Positions 42,540 through 51,790 of a stretch of 64,000 nt of DNA are shown piece after piece. Source of the DNA: JAWXUU01 sp044426045 (GTDB taxonomy: Bacteria; Bacillota; Clostridia; Christensenellales; CAMQZB01); NCBI GenBank assembly GCA_044426045.1, contig JAWXUX010000004.1, positions 1-64,000 of the forward strand. Reading direction: 5' to 3'. Position numbers and translations under genes: made by a program. The notes beneath the pieces are model-generated. The model had not been told where the DNA came from. It saw only the letters and a program-made list of their open reading frames with translations, and did no database searches. Position 1 is the first letter of the stretch, and every line of letters starts with the position of its first letter.

Positions 42540-43811
42540 ATGAAAATTTCAGTGCTGACACTGGGTTGCAAAGTAAACCAATATGAAAGTGGCGCAATCG
42601 CAAAACACCTTTCGGAAATTGGTCACGAAACGCACGAAACCCTTTTGCCCGCCGACATCTATATAATAAACACATGCGCCGTGACCCACGATGCGGAAAA
42701 AAAATCTCGTCAACTGATAACAAAATGCCTCAAACAAAACAAGGACGGCAAGGTTATCGTTATGGGTTGCGCAACGCAAAATAAAACTGCGCAATTTGAA
42801 ACAAAACACAACGTTGTTTTCATGCTTGGAAACGCAAAAAAAGATATGGCGATTTCAGAAGTTGAAAAAATCCAAAACCAAATGAACGAAGAAAAAAACC
42901 TGGATGCACAAAAGGTGGAAGAAACCTTTGATTTGCCAAAGGAATACGAAAACTCATTTGAATCATCAACCCACAAAACAAGGGCTTTTATCAAGGTTCA
43001 AGACGGTTGCAACAACTTCTGTTCATATTGTATCATCCCGTATCTTCGCGGAAGATCAAGATCAAGAAGCGTGCAATCGGTGTCTAGCGAAGTTGCAAAT
43101 CTCAAAGATGTTTTCGAAGTGGTGCTTGTTGGTATCGACCTATCCGATTTCGAAGGTGGGCTTGCCAATCTCGCACTTGAAGTCAACCGTCACGGCATAC
43201 GTTTCAGATTTGGCTCGCTTGAAGCAAGCGTGATAACTCCCGAGCTTCTTTCAGCCTTGAAATCATGTGAAAACTTCTGCCCGCAGTTCCACCTTTCATT
43301 GCAAGCGGGGGAAGACGAAACGCTGAAAGCCATGAACCGCAAATACACCACAGCGGAGTATTTTGAAAAAGTTCAGCTGATTCGCGAGTATTTTGAAAAT
43401 TCAGCAATCACAACAGATATAATCGTCGGTTTCCCAACAGAAAGCAAAGGGCAGTTTGAAAAATCAATGGACTTTGCAAAATGTGCCGAATTTGCTGATA
43501 TCCACGTTTTTCCATATTCTGTGAGAAGTGGAACGCTAGCGAGCAAAAAATATGAAGATTTGCCCGCAGAATTCAAAAATGAAAGAAAAGATAAAATGCT
43601 TGAAGTGAAAAAACACCTTCAAAAAACTTATCTTGAAAGCCATATTGGAAAGGAAGTTGAAATCCTTTTGGAAGAAGCGGACGGCGAATATCTCGCAGGA
43701 CACTCGCGCGAGTTTATCAAATGCTACACAAAAGGTGGCACGCCAAACACAATAGTGAAAGCGACTGTTGAAAAAATGTATAAAGATGGTGCAATTTGCA
43801 CTATAAAATAA
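42540..43811 (+). CDS. mtaB: tRNA t6A37 methylthiotransferase MtaB
   Basis: This 423-residue radical-SAM enzyme adds a methylthio group to t6A37 in ANN-decoding tRNAs. The UPF0004 N-terminal domain starts LTLGCKVNQYESGAI with further cluster cysteines (INTCAV, GCATQ). The radical SAM cluster is CNNFCSYCIIPYLRGR, and a TRAM-like domain ends the protein (EILLEEADGEYLAGHSREFI). Subtype MtaB rather than MiaB is chosen from the KVNQYES and RGRSRSR motifs. It continues the prmA-rsmE run. Confidence 0.92.
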   Translation: MKISVLTLGCKVNQYESGAIAKHLSEIGHETHETLLPADIYIINTCAVTHDAEKKSRQLITKCLKQNKDGKVIVMGCATQNKTAQFETKHNVVFMLGNAKKDMAISEVEKIQNQMNEEKNLDAQKVEETFDLPKEYENSFESSTHKTRAFIKVQDGCNNFCSYCIIPYLRGRSRSRSVQSVSSEVANLKDVFEVVLVGIDLSDFEGGLANLALEVNRHGIRFRFGSLEASVITPELLSALKSCENFCPQFHLSLQAGEDETLKAMNRKYTTAEYFEKVQLIREYFENSAITTDIIVGFPTESKGQFEKSMDFAKCAEFADIHVFPYSVRSGTLASKKYEDLPAEFKNERKDKMLEVKKHLQKTYLESHIGKEVEILLEEADGEYLAGHSREFIKCYTKGGTPNTIVKATVEKMYKDGAICTIK

Positions 43812-43857
43812 TGGGGATTTAAAAAGTGCCCAAATAATAAAAAAAGAGGGATAAAAA

Positions 43858-44196
43858 ATGGACTGTTTATTTTGTAAGTTTGTGAATAATGAAATTCCAA
43901 CGACTAAAGTTTATGAAGACGAAAAAATGATTATCATAAGAGATATCGACCCAAAAGCGAAAAATCACTTTTTGGCAATTCCAAAATCTCACTTTAAACT
44001 CCTTGCAGATATGACGGCAGAGGACAAAGCAAACCTAGGTGAAATTTTTGCAACGATTGCTTCTTTACAAAAGGAGCTAGAGCTTGAAAATGGATATCGC
44101 CTTGTGATAAATCAAGGTGACGATGCAGGGCAAACTGTTTTTCATCTTCACATCCACATCCTTTCAGGCGAGCCAATGGGTTGGACGCCAGCATAA
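43858..44196 (+). CDS. HIT-family nucleotide hydrolase (HinT-like)
   Basis: This 112-residue protein hydrolyses small nucleotide conjugates such as AMP-lysine. It has CLFCKFVNNEIPT with zinc-type cysteines at the start, DIDPKAKNHFLAIPKSH, and the catalytic histidine triad in VFHLHIHIL. It lies between mtaB and rpsU, a usual place in Firmicutes. Confidence 0.93.
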   Translation: MDCLFCKFVNNEIPTTKVYEDEKMIIIRDIDPKAKNHFLAIPKSHFKLLADMTAEDKANLGEIFATIASLQKELELENGYRLVINQGDDAGQTVFHLHIHILSGEPMGWTPA

Positions 44197-44258
44197 TATC
44201 GCAAAAGGCTACAAAAATAAGAAAATTTGCAAAATTATAAAAAATATAGCAAATATTC

Positions 44259-44287
44259 TTGACAACAGCACACTTATTGCGTATAAT
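44259..44287 (+). promoter_or_regulatory. Consensus promoter of rpsU
   Basis: TTGACA (44259-44264) and TATAAT (44282-44287) are 17 bases apart, a perfect vegetative promoter. Confidence 0.92.
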
Positions 44288-44345
44288 GTTTGAGTAACGC
44301 TGAGTAAGAGATTGCTCAAATAATGTAGGTGGGAGGTGTTTTAGA

Positions 44346-44525
44346 ATGTCAACAATCAAAGTAGGCGATAGCGAATCATTGGATAGCGCAATCCGTCGTT
44401 TCAAAAGAAAATGTGCTAGAGATGGTATCATTGGCGATTTGAGAAAAAAAGAACACTATGAAAAACCTAGTGTAAGACGTAAAAAGAAAGCGGAAGCTGC
44501 CAAAAAACGTGGTAACAAAAACTAA
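44346..44525 (+). CDS. rpsU: 30S ribosomal protein S21
   Basis: This 59-residue basic protein starts MSTIKVGDSESLDSAIRRFK and continues KRKCARDGIIGDLRKKEHYE, ending in a lysine-rich tail, as in S21 of Firmicutes. It helps the 30S subunit pair with the message. GGGAGGTG sits before the ATG, a consensus promoter is at 44259 and a terminator follows, so it is its own transcription unit. It is easy to miss because it is short. Confidence 0.97.
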   Translation: MSTIKVGDSESLDSAIRRFKRKCARDGIIGDLRKKEHYEKPSVRRKKKAEAAKKRGNKN

Positions 44526-44538
44526 TAACCGAAATACT

Positions 44539-44570
44539 AAAGATGCTTATAATATAGGCATCTTTTTTAT
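44539..44570 (+). terminator. Terminator of rpsU
   Basis: AAAGATGC and GCATCTTT pair, with extra inner TAT/ATA pairs, followed by a T-run. Confidence 0.85.
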
Positions 44571-44584
44571 TTTTTATTTATACC

Positions 44585-44622
44585 AAAGATTAAAACTAAA
44601 TATAAAGATTAAAACTAAATAT
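44585..44622 (+). repeat. 19-bp tandem duplication upstream of a small gene
   Basis: AAAGATTAAAACTAAATAT occurs twice with a 19-base period immediately before the ribosome binding site of the next gene. Confidence 0.9.
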
Positions 44623-44635
44623 AAGGGGCAAAGGT

Positions 44636-45058
44636 ATGAATAATTCAAAATTACAAGAAAAACAGTTCAAGCAAGTTGCAAAAGATGCGGTGGCACGCAT
44701 GAAACACGGGTTTTGGGAGGACATGCTAAGAAAAAAGGAATCGGGGGAACTTGAAAATCAAACAAAAGAAATGAGTTCGCAAGATAAACTCGAAATTCAA
44801 AAAACCGTGATTTCCAAAACACAAAAATCCGACGATACCGAATTTGAAAAGCGTGTCTATTCACTTCTCGATGATGATGAACTAAGCCCTATTGGCAAGC
44901 TTATTGATAAGGACAAGTATCAAGAAATGACCATGGAAGAGCGTGGCAGATACGTTCTTAACATCTCAAACAGATTTTTAAAAGTGAAGGAAAAATACGA
45001 AGCTGAAAAAATCTTGAAATCAAAATTTTCAGCTGTAATGCAAACGCTACACGTCTAA
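44636..45058 (+). CDS. Uncharacterised charged protein
   Basis: I do not recognise this 140-residue protein. It is hydrophilic, rich in Lys, Glu and Gln, with no signal peptide, membrane segment or Cys pair, and looks largely helical; residues 1-30 and 95-130 could be amphipathic helices. It starts at ATG 44636 with GGGGCAAAGG ahead. It lies between rpsU and yerC; a conserved place would suggest a housekeeping role, but nothing in the sequence shows one. Confidence 0.65.
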   Translation: MNNSKLQEKQFKQVAKDAVARMKHGFWEDMLRKKESGELENQTKEMSSQDKLEIQKTVISKTQKSDDTEFEKRVYSLLDDDELSPIGKLIDKDKYQEMTMEERGRYVLNISNRFLKVKEKYEAEKILKSKFSAVMQTLHV

Positions 45059-45069
45059 AAATCAATTCA

Positions 45070-45130
45070 CCACTTTAATGTGTAAAAGTGAATAAAAGTA
45101 CTTTACATCAGCACTTTAATGTGATATAAT
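45070..45130 (+). promoter_or_regulatory. yerC promoter with repeated CACTTTAATGTG
   Basis: TTTACA (45102-45107) and TATAAT (45125-45130) are 17 bases apart. CACTTTAATGTG occurs at 45071-45082 and again at 45112-45123, the second copy between the -35 and -10. The first also forms CACTTT...AAAAGTG. Placement fits a repressor site, perhaps YerC itself. Confidence 0.7.
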
Positions 45131-45191
45131 GTGAAAGGAATAATATGTTCCATAATAACGAAAATCATGAAAAAAATAAAGGGGTGCAAGT

Positions 45192-45485
45192 ATGTATAAA
45201 TCAAAATTTGCAAATGAAGAAATCGACTTCCTGTTTGATGCAGTTCTATCATTGAAAGACAAAGAAGAATGTTATAAATTCTTTGAAGATCTTTGCACGG
45301 TTGTGGAGCTTCATTCTCTTGCAATGCGACTTGACGTGTCAAAAAGACTTCTTGAAAACCAAACATATCAAGCTATTTCAGATGCCAACGGTGCAAGCCC
45401 TGCAACAATAAGCAGAATCAACAGATGTCTTCAATATGGCACTGGTGGCTACAAACTTGGCATTGATAACCTTAAAGGAGAATAA
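45192..45485 (+). CDS. yerC: YerC/YecD-type TrpR-related regulator
   Basis: This 97-residue protein belongs to the TrpR-like YerC family found beside pcrA in Firmicutes. It has a helix-turn-helix in TYQAISDANGASPATISRIN and an N-terminal dimer helix region. Its stop codon overlaps the pcrA start by one base, so it is translationally coupled to pcrA. Targets are unknown; the repeated sites in its promoter suggest autoregulation. Confidence 0.9.
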   Translation: MYKSKFANEEIDFLFDAVLSLKDKEECYKFFEDLCTVVELHSLAMRLDVSKRLLENQTYQAISDANGASPATISRINRCLQYGTGGYKLGIDNLKGE

Positions 45486-47656
45486 TGAGCTCGCTTAACT
45501 CCCAACAACTGAAAGCAGTTTCCACAACCGAAGGAAACGTGCTTGTTTTTGCAGGTGCAGGAAGCGGTAAAACGCGTGTTTTGATAACTCGAATTGCAGC
45601 GCTACTCAAACAAGACGTCCGTCCATATAACATCCTTGCAATCACATTCACCAACAAAGCTGCCGCCGAAATGAAGGAACGTCTTGCAAACATCACGCCA
45701 CACGTCCGCGATATTTGGGTTTCAACAATCCACTCAATGTGCGTGCGAATGTTGCGTGCCGACGGCGACAAAATTGGATATTCAAAGGATTTTTCTATCT
45801 ATTCCGAAACGGAAAAAGATAGGGTCTTGAAACGCATTATAAAAGCAATGGAAATTTCCGACGAGAAAATTCTGAAAAAGGTCAAATGGCACATCGGCAA
45901 CTCAAAAACAATAAACCAAACCCCTGACCAATATGTGGAGCAGGGTAATTTATTGCAAACTGACGTGTGCTATAAAATCATGCTGGCATATGAAAGCGAG
46001 CTGAAACAATCAAATGCGCTCGATTTCGACGATTTGCTAACAAAAACCCACGCACTTTTAAAAACGTGTCCAGAAACTCGCGAAAAATACTCAAGCAAGT
46101 TCCATTATATCCATGTGGACGAGTTCCAAGACACAAGTATTTTGCAATATGAAATCATAAAAATGCTATCGTCAGTGCACGGCAATCTTTTCTGCGTTGG
46201 CGACGACGACCAATCAATATACAGCTGGCGTGGTGCTCATATCGACAATATCCTGAATTTTGGCAAAGAAATGCAAAATGCCCAAATCATAAAACTTGAA
46301 CAAAACTACCGCTCTACGCAAAGCATTTTGTCGGTTGCAAACGCTGTTATCGGCAACAATGAAATAAGGGCAAATAAAACGCTGTTTTCCGACGGCGACA
46401 AAGGCTTGAAACCTGAACTTTTCACGCTGTATGACGAAAAATCAGAAGCTGAAAGGGTAGTTTCAATAATAAAAGAACTCCAGCGCGAGTTTGGCTATAA
46501 AAATTCCGACTTTGCAATTTTGTACCGCCTAAACTCAATTTCTCGCTCATTTGAGCAAGCGCTCACAAGCTATAACATGCCATTCAAGGTGTTTGGCGGA
46601 TTCAAATTTTTCGACAGAAAAGAAGTCAAGGATTTGATTTCTTATCTTCGCTTGATTGTCAATCCAAGTGATGCCGAAGCGTTAAGGCGGATTATAAACG
46701 TACCAAAACGCGGGATTGGCGACACCACTATTGCAAAGCTCCAAACGGGTGCGGAAATCGCCCAAACATCCCTTTTTGCAAGCCTTAAAGAAGCGGAGCT
46801 CGTGAGTGGTAAAATAAAAGAAAAAGTTAAAAACTTTTATCAAACTATTGTGGATTTGCAAGATTTGCAACTCACAATGCCACTTTCTGAATTTATCAAA
46901 AAAGTCATTGAAGAAACAAACTTCATGCTTGCTTTCGACATGACAAAAGAAGATGACAAAAACAAGCGTGCAAACGTGGAAGAATTTGCATCGCAAATCG
47001 TGGAATTTGAAAAGGAAAATCCCGAAGCCGATTTATCGGAATTCTTGCAAAGCGTCACGCTTTCGTCAGAAGCTGACGAAGACGAAACGGAATTTATCAC
47101 CCTTTCAACCGTTCACGCGGCAAAAGGGCTAGAATATAAAATAGTGTTCATCGTCGGATTTGAGGAGGGCGTTTTTCCGCTTAATCGAGGGGACGAAGAC
47201 GAAATTGAAGAGGAACGCAGATTGTGTTATGTCGCAGTCACAAGGGCAAGAGAAAGGCTGTATCTCACCCTTGCAAACTCGCGTTTTTCATTCACTCACG
47301 GAAGGGAAAACACGCTACGTTCGCGCTTTATCAAGGAAATGGGGGAAACAATTCGCATGCAAAAACGCGAATCTGACGACGATTTTGAAACAAAACCAGT
47401 GTTCAAAGGCAGTTTCACAGCGGGAGCGGACTCTTTCCGTGGAAGTTATGGAATGCCAAAAACATCGCCACAATCACAAAATGTGGGCGGTGGAAACGGA
47501 TATGCCGTTGGCGAAAAGGTCAACCACAAAATATTTGGCGAGGGCGTTGTCACGAAAGTTTCGGGCAGTGGCGCTGGCGAATCGGTGGATGTGAAATTTG
47601 ATAAAGTCGGCAATAAAACGCTGATAACAAAATTCGCACCACTAACAAAAATATAA
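45485..47656 (+). CDS. pcrA: ATP-dependent DNA helicase PcrA/UvrD
   Basis: This 723-residue superfamily 1 helicase unwinds DNA 3' to 5' in repair and plasmid replication. Motifs appear in order: Q motif LNSQQLKAV, I AGAGSGKT, Ia ITFTNKAAAEM, II VDEFQDTS, III GDDDQSIYSWRGA, IV EQNYRST, V TVHAAKGLEY, VI VTRARERL. The C-terminal region, about 655-720, ends with the Tudor-like GEKVNHKIFGEGVVTKVSG. It is coupled to yerC and followed by ligA, a classical repair gene pair. Confidence 0.96.
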   Translation: MSSLNSQQLKAVSTTEGNVLVFAGAGSGKTRVLITRIAALLKQDVRPYNILAITFTNKAAAEMKERLANITPHVRDIWVSTIHSMCVRMLRADGDKIGYSKDFSIYSETEKDRVLKRIIKAMEISDEKILKKVKWHIGNSKTINQTPDQYVEQGNLLQTDVCYKIMLAYESELKQSNALDFDDLLTKTHALLKTCPETREKYSSKFHYIHVDEFQDTSILQYEIIKMLSSVHGNLFCVGDDDQSIYSWRGAHIDNILNFGKEMQNAQIIKLEQNYRSTQSILSVANAVIGNNEIRANKTLFSDGDKGLKPELFTLYDEKSEAERVVSIIKELQREFGYKNSDFAILYRLNSISRSFEQALTSYNMPFKVFGGFKFFDRKEVKDLISYLRLIVNPSDAEALRRIINVPKRGIGDTTIAKLQTGAEIAQTSLFASLKEAELVSGKIKEKVKNFYQTIVDLQDLQLTMPLSEFIKKVIEETNFMLAFDMTKEDDKNKRANVEEFASQIVEFEKENPEADLSEFLQSVTLSSEADEDETEFITLSTVHAAKGLEYKIVFIVGFEEGVFPLNRGDEDEIEEERRLCYVAVTRARERLYLTLANSRFSFTHGRENTLRSRFIKEMGETIRMQKRESDDDFETKPVFKGSFTAGADSFRGSYGMPKTSPQSQNVGGGNGYAVGEKVNHKIFGEGVVTKVSGSGAGESVDVKFDKVGNKTLITKFAPLTKI

Positions 47657-47707
47657 AAACCATTATAAAAATCAACACAAAAATACCATAAACAACAAAG
47701 GTAAACA

Positions 47708-49654
47708 ATGCAAAACAAACAAGAAATCATGCAAAAAATGCGTGAACTTTCAAAACAACTGAATATCTATGGTCACGAGTATTATGCACTAGACAACCCG
47801 TCAATTTCCGACAAAGAATATGACGTTTTGTATGACGAACTCGTGACGCTTGAAAAGGCGAGCGGTGAAGTTTTGGATATCTCACCAACAAGAAGGGTTG
47901 GTGGGGACATTTTGAGCGAGTTTTCTCAACACACCCACATCCAAAGATTGTATTCACTTGATAAAGCGCAAAATTTTGACGTGCTTGATAACTTTTTTAA
48001 AAATAAATCAGATGAAGAATTCACCCTTGAATATAAGTTTGACGGAATCACAATTTGTCTCACGTATGAAAATGGCAAGTTCCAACGCGCAACAACAAGG
48101 GGCAATGGCTATATCGGCGAGGACGTCACAAACAACGTTTTGACAATCAAAACTTTCCCAATGGAAATTTCCTATAAGGGCAGAATTGAAGTGGCGGGCG
48201 AGGCGATAATCAACCTTTCAACGCTTGAAAAATATAACCAAACCGCGACTGTGAAACTCAAAAACGCAAGAAACGCAAGCGCGGGTGCAATACGAAATCT
48301 CGACCCAAAAGAAACAGCAAAACGCATGCCGAAAATCGTGTTTTATAACATCAATTTCGCTGATCCCGAAGTTGCAACATCGCAATCAGAAGCTATCGAA
48401 TTTTTGAAAAAAGAAGGCTTTTTGACAAGTGATTATTTCAAAGTTTTGAAAAATACCGACGATATTAAAGCTCAGCTTGAAGAAATCGAACTTTCACGCG
48501 GAGCCTTGGATTTTCTTATCGACGGAGTGGTTTTGAAAGTAAATTCTTATAAAAAACGCGAACTTCTTGGCTCAACGGAAAAATTTCCGCGTTGGGCAGT
48601 TGCCTATAAATTTGAAGCGGAAGAAGCAAAAACAACGCTGAATGAAGTGGTTTGGCAAGTTGGAAGAACAGGCAAACTCACCCCGCTTGCACTGCTCACC
48701 CCCGTTGATTTGTGCGGAGTCACAGTTTCAAGGGCAACGCTCAACAACATGCAAGACATCGCAAAAAAAGGCGTCAAAATCGGCGATACAGTGCTCGTGA
48801 GACGTTCAAACGATGTTATTCCCGAAATCTTGGGAGCATTTGAGCGGGCGGAAAACGCGATTGATATCGAAATGCCAACTTCGTGCCCATCATGTGGCGA
48901 AAACATCAGCGAAATCGGCGCGCACATCTTTTGCAAAAATCCACATTGCGGTGGTCAAATAATCCAAAAAATGTCGCATTTTGCTTCAAAAAATGCCTTT
49001 GATATCGAGGGTTTTTCTGAAAAAACAGCAAAACTACTTTATGAAAATTTGAATTTAGAAAAAGAATATCAAATTTTTGACCTTGAAAAACAGCAACTTC
49101 TAACATTGCCGTCGTTCAAGGAAAAAAAGGCAGATAACCTCATAAAATCCATTGAAAAATCAAGAACAGTTGAATATCCCGCGTTCATTTTCGCGCTTGG
49201 AATTCCAAACATAGGCACAAAAACAGCTAAGGATTTGGCGCGCGAATACCCAAGTTTACAGCTTTTGAAAGAAAGCAAATTTGAAGATCTTTGCGAGATT
49301 GCTGATATCGGCGAAGTCGTCGCATCATCAGTTGTGGGCTTTTTCAAAGAGCAGGCGGACAAAGTCGAAAATCTTATTTCTCGCGTGAATATAATATATA
49401 AAGAAGCAACTAAAGAGGGCATTTTTTCTGGCGAAAAAGTGGTTCTCACGGGCTCGCTTCCATCACTTTCAAGAAGTGTCGCATCAAAAATCATCGAAAG
49501 CCAAGGCGGGGAAATGCTGTCTTCAGTTTCAAAGAAAACAACCCTTGTTGTGTGCGGTGAAGATGCAGGCTCAAAACTTGAAAAAGCACAAAAATTAGCA
49601 TTAAAAATCATATTCGGAGAGCAGTTCGAAGATATGATAAAAGAATATAAATAA
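47708..49654 (+). CDS. ligA: NAD-dependent DNA ligase
   Basis: This 648-residue enzyme seals DNA nicks with NAD. The adenylated Lys is in LEYKFDGI (about residue 110); an OB fold, a four-Cys zinc finger (CPSCGE...CKNPHC, about 398-418), helix-hairpin-helix repeats and a C-terminal BRCT domain (about 575-645) follow. All LigA domains are present; the sequence is a little shorter than the usual 670. The ATG has AAAGG ahead, 51 bases after pcrA. Confidence 0.96.
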   Translation: MQNKQEIMQKMRELSKQLNIYGHEYYALDNPSISDKEYDVLYDELVTLEKASGEVLDISPTRRVGGDILSEFSQHTHIQRLYSLDKAQNFDVLDNFFKNKSDEEFTLEYKFDGITICLTYENGKFQRATTRGNGYIGEDVTNNVLTIKTFPMEISYKGRIEVAGEAIINLSTLEKYNQTATVKLKNARNASAGAIRNLDPKETAKRMPKIVFYNINFADPEVATSQSEAIEFLKKEGFLTSDYFKVLKNTDDIKAQLEEIELSRGALDFLIDGVVLKVNSYKKRELLGSTEKFPRWAVAYKFEAEEAKTTLNEVVWQVGRTGKLTPLALLTPVDLCGVTVSRATLNNMQDIAKKGVKIGDTVLVRRSNDVIPEILGAFERAENAIDIEMPTSCPSCGENISEIGAHIFCKNPHCGGQIIQKMSHFASKNAFDIEGFSEKTAKLLYENLNLEKEYQIFDLEKQQLLTLPSFKEKKADNLIKSIEKSRTVEYPAFIFALGIPNIGTKTAKDLAREYPSLQLLKESKFEDLCEIADIGEVVASSVVGFFKEQADKVENLISRVNIIYKEATKEGIFSGEKVVLTGSLPSLSRSVASKIIESQGGEMLSSVSKKTTLVVCGEDAGSKLEKAQKLALKIIFGEQFEDMIKEYK

Positions 49655-49673
49655 AAATTGGAAGGTGCAAACT

Positions 49674-50543
49674 ATGAAAAGCATGACAGGATACGGCAGA
49701 GGGGAGTATACCAAAGACGGCATAACAATGATCGTTGAAATAAGAGCGGTGAACTCGCGATTTCTTGATTTGAATTTGAAAACTCCAAGACTACTCAATT
49801 TTTGCGAAGACAAAATAAGAAAACAAATTGGTGCGAGCGTGCTTCGTGGCAAACTTGACGTTTTTATCAACTATATCGATGTGTCGCAAAAGGAAAAGGA
49901 AGTTTTGCTTGACGAAGGGCTGTTGAAAGGCTATCTTTCAGCTGTTGAAAAAGCAAAAGAAATTTCCGGTGTCAAAAGCGAAATTGAACTTTCAAGCATG
50001 CTCAGATTTCCTGATATTTTCAAAAACCAAGGCAGTAACTTTGATGAAGATGTACTTTTTGAAATCGTGACGACAAGCCTTGCTTCTGCACTTGAAAATC
50101 TCGTTGCAATGAGGTCGGCAGAAGGAGAAAGTTTGAAAGCCGACATCTTGGCAAGAGTTGCAATTTTGCGTGACTCCCTTGAAAAAATCAAGGTTGACGC
50201 ACCAAAAGTTGCAAAATTCTATCGTGAAAAACTCATGGCAAGACTATCTTCTTTTGAAGTGGAAATCCCTGAAGAAAGAATCGCCCAAGAAGTTTGTATC
50301 TACACCGACAAATCCAACATAGATGAAGAAATCACCCGCCTTGCAATCCATTTTGACGAATGTGAAAAAATCATGGCGCAAGATGGTGGAGTCGGCAGAA
50401 AACTTGATTTCCTTATCCAAGAATTCAACCGCGAAACAAACACAATCTGCTCGAAATCAAACGACAGTGAAATCACAAAAACTGGACTTGTTATGAAAAA
50501 CGAGATTGAAAAAATCCGCGAACAAATTCAAAATATCGAATAA
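49674..50543 (+). CDS. YicC-family endoribonuclease
   Basis: This protein of 289 residues from ATG 49674 matches YicC/YloC, recently linked to endoribonuclease activity on small RNAs. It has the family start MKSMTGYGRGEY, VEIRAVNSRFLDLNLKTPR, and the C-terminal DFLIQEFNRETNTICSKSND and VMKNEIEKIREQIQNIE. A GTG at 49665 is in frame, but GGAAGG and the family start favour 49674. It closes the long plus-strand run. Confidence 0.9.
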   Translation: MKSMTGYGRGEYTKDGITMIVEIRAVNSRFLDLNLKTPRLLNFCEDKIRKQIGASVLRGKLDVFINYIDVSQKEKEVLLDEGLLKGYLSAVEKAKEISGVKSEIELSSMLRFPDIFKNQGSNFDEDVLFEIVTTSLASALENLVAMRSAEGESLKADILARVAILRDSLEKIKVDAPKVAKFYREKLMARLSSFEVEIPEERIAQEVCIYTDKSNIDEEITRLAIHFDECEKIMAQDGGVGRKLDFLIQEFNRETNTICSKSNDSEITKTGLVMKNEIEKIREQIQNIE

Positions 50544-50545
50544 AA

Positions 50546-50590
50546 ACAAAACTAAAACCAAACTAAAACCAAACTAAAATCAAACTAAAA
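50546..50590. repeat. 11-bp tandem repeat downstream of yicC
   Basis: ACCAAACTAAA and variants repeat four times with an 11-base period between the yicC stop and the terminator. Confidence 0.8.
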
Positions 50591-50622
50591 AAACCCGATT
50601 GCATTAAATTCAATCGGGTTTT
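50590..50622. terminator. Bidirectional terminator
   Basis: AAAACCCGATTG and CAATCGGGTTTT form a perfect 12-base stem. It ends the plus-strand run and the minus-strand cobalamin-type importer. Confidence 0.9.
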
Positions 50623-50659
50623 CCTTTATTTATTTCTTTATTTTATGATTATTTTATTA

Positions 50660-51790
50660 TTATTTAATTTCCGAAATATCAGAAATAATTCTTTTACCAC
50701 TCGCCTTTGCGTATCTCAAAAGCTCACAAATTCCGCTGTTAATCTCTCCAATTTCTGGCGACGTATCAAGGAAAAATCTGCAACTATCAACCATTTTCTT
50801 TGCTTTTTCAATATCTAAATCTGTAAGCTTAGAAAAAGCTGAAACGCTTGCAATTTCGCACGCAAGGGCAGTTGCAACTTCGAAAGCCGACTCATTTTCC
50901 CAAAGAACACCGCAAGAAAACGCAATTCCCGCTTTTTGCAAGTGCCTGAAAGCTGAAACCCCACTTCCCGCGCTGCAATAAACAAAAACGTCAGCATTGC
51001 CACTCGGCTTTGCAAGCTCAACACTGCCAAAAGTGTGGTTGTATGACCCTGACTTCAAATCGTATAAATTCTTTATTGTGTCGCCAGTGAAAATCTCGTC
51101 AGGCGTGCCAAATTTTTCAATCTTGTCACCTTTGATAAGTGCTATATAATCGGAAATTTTCGATGCGATATCAATCTCGTGAAGCGACATGATAACCGCA
51201 ATATTTTTTTCTTTTGCCATTTGCGAAAGAATATTCAAAAGTTCAATCTTGTGTTTTATATCCAAAAATGAAGTCGGCTCGTCCAAAATAATGATTTCAG
51301 GTTGTTGGCAAATCGCCCGTGCAAGCATAACTTTTTGGCGTTGACCATCAGAAATTCGCAAAAAATCTTTATCGCAAATATCAGATATCCCAACCTTTTC
51401 GATGCACTCCCAAACGATTTTTTTATCGCAAGCCGTAAGCATGCCAAATGAATTTGTGTATGGATATCTTGCCGAAGCAACAATATCAAAAACCGTCATA
51501 AGTTCTGGGGTGATACGCTCGGTTAAAACCACGCTTATCTTTGTTGCTTTTTCCTTTCTTTCGATTTCATCCATACTTTTTCCGCAAAGGAAAACATCTC
51601 CAGAGATTTTTTGCAAATGTCCCGTAATGCTTTTTAAAATAGTTGATTTTCCCGATCCGTTTGGTCCAATCAAAGTGAGTATTTCTCCGCGTTCAAGTTT
51701 GATATTAATTTCAGAAATTAACGGTTTATTATTGTATCCCACGCACATATTTTCCACTTGAAAGAAAGATTTTTTGTCATTTTCAATCAT
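50660..51790 (-). CDS. Cobalamin/siderophore-type ABC ATPase with extra C-terminal domain
   Basis: This 376-residue ATPase powers the importer encoded with it. Residues 1-255 are a BtuD/FecE-like ATPase: Walker A GPNGSGKST (42-50), signature RISDGQRQK (a D replaces the usual second G-position residue of LSGGQ), Walker B IIILDEP and MSLHEID. Residues about 265-376 form an added domain starting DVFVYCSAGSGVSAFRHLQ with GVLWENESAFEVATALA. I have seen this kind of appendix in Firmicute importers of this family; its function is not known to me. The gene overlaps the permease by 4 bases. Confidence 0.85.
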   Translation of the reverse strand: MIENDKKSFFQVENMCVGYNNKPLISEINIKLERGEILTLIGPNGSGKSTILKSITGHLQKISGDVFLCGKSMDEIERKEKATKISVVLTERITPELMTVFDIVASARYPYTNSFGMLTACDKKIVWECIEKVGISDICDKDFLRISDGQRQKVMLARAICQQPEIIILDEPTSFLDIKHKIELLNILSQMAKEKNIAVIMSLHEIDIASKISDYIALIKGDKIEKFGTPDEIFTGDTIKNLYDLKSGSYNHTFGSVELAKPSGNADVFVYCSAGSGVSAFRHLQKAGIAFSCGVLWENESAFEVATALACEIASVSAFSKLTDLDIEKAKKMVDSCRFFLDTSPEIGEINSGICELLRYAKASGKRIISDISEIK

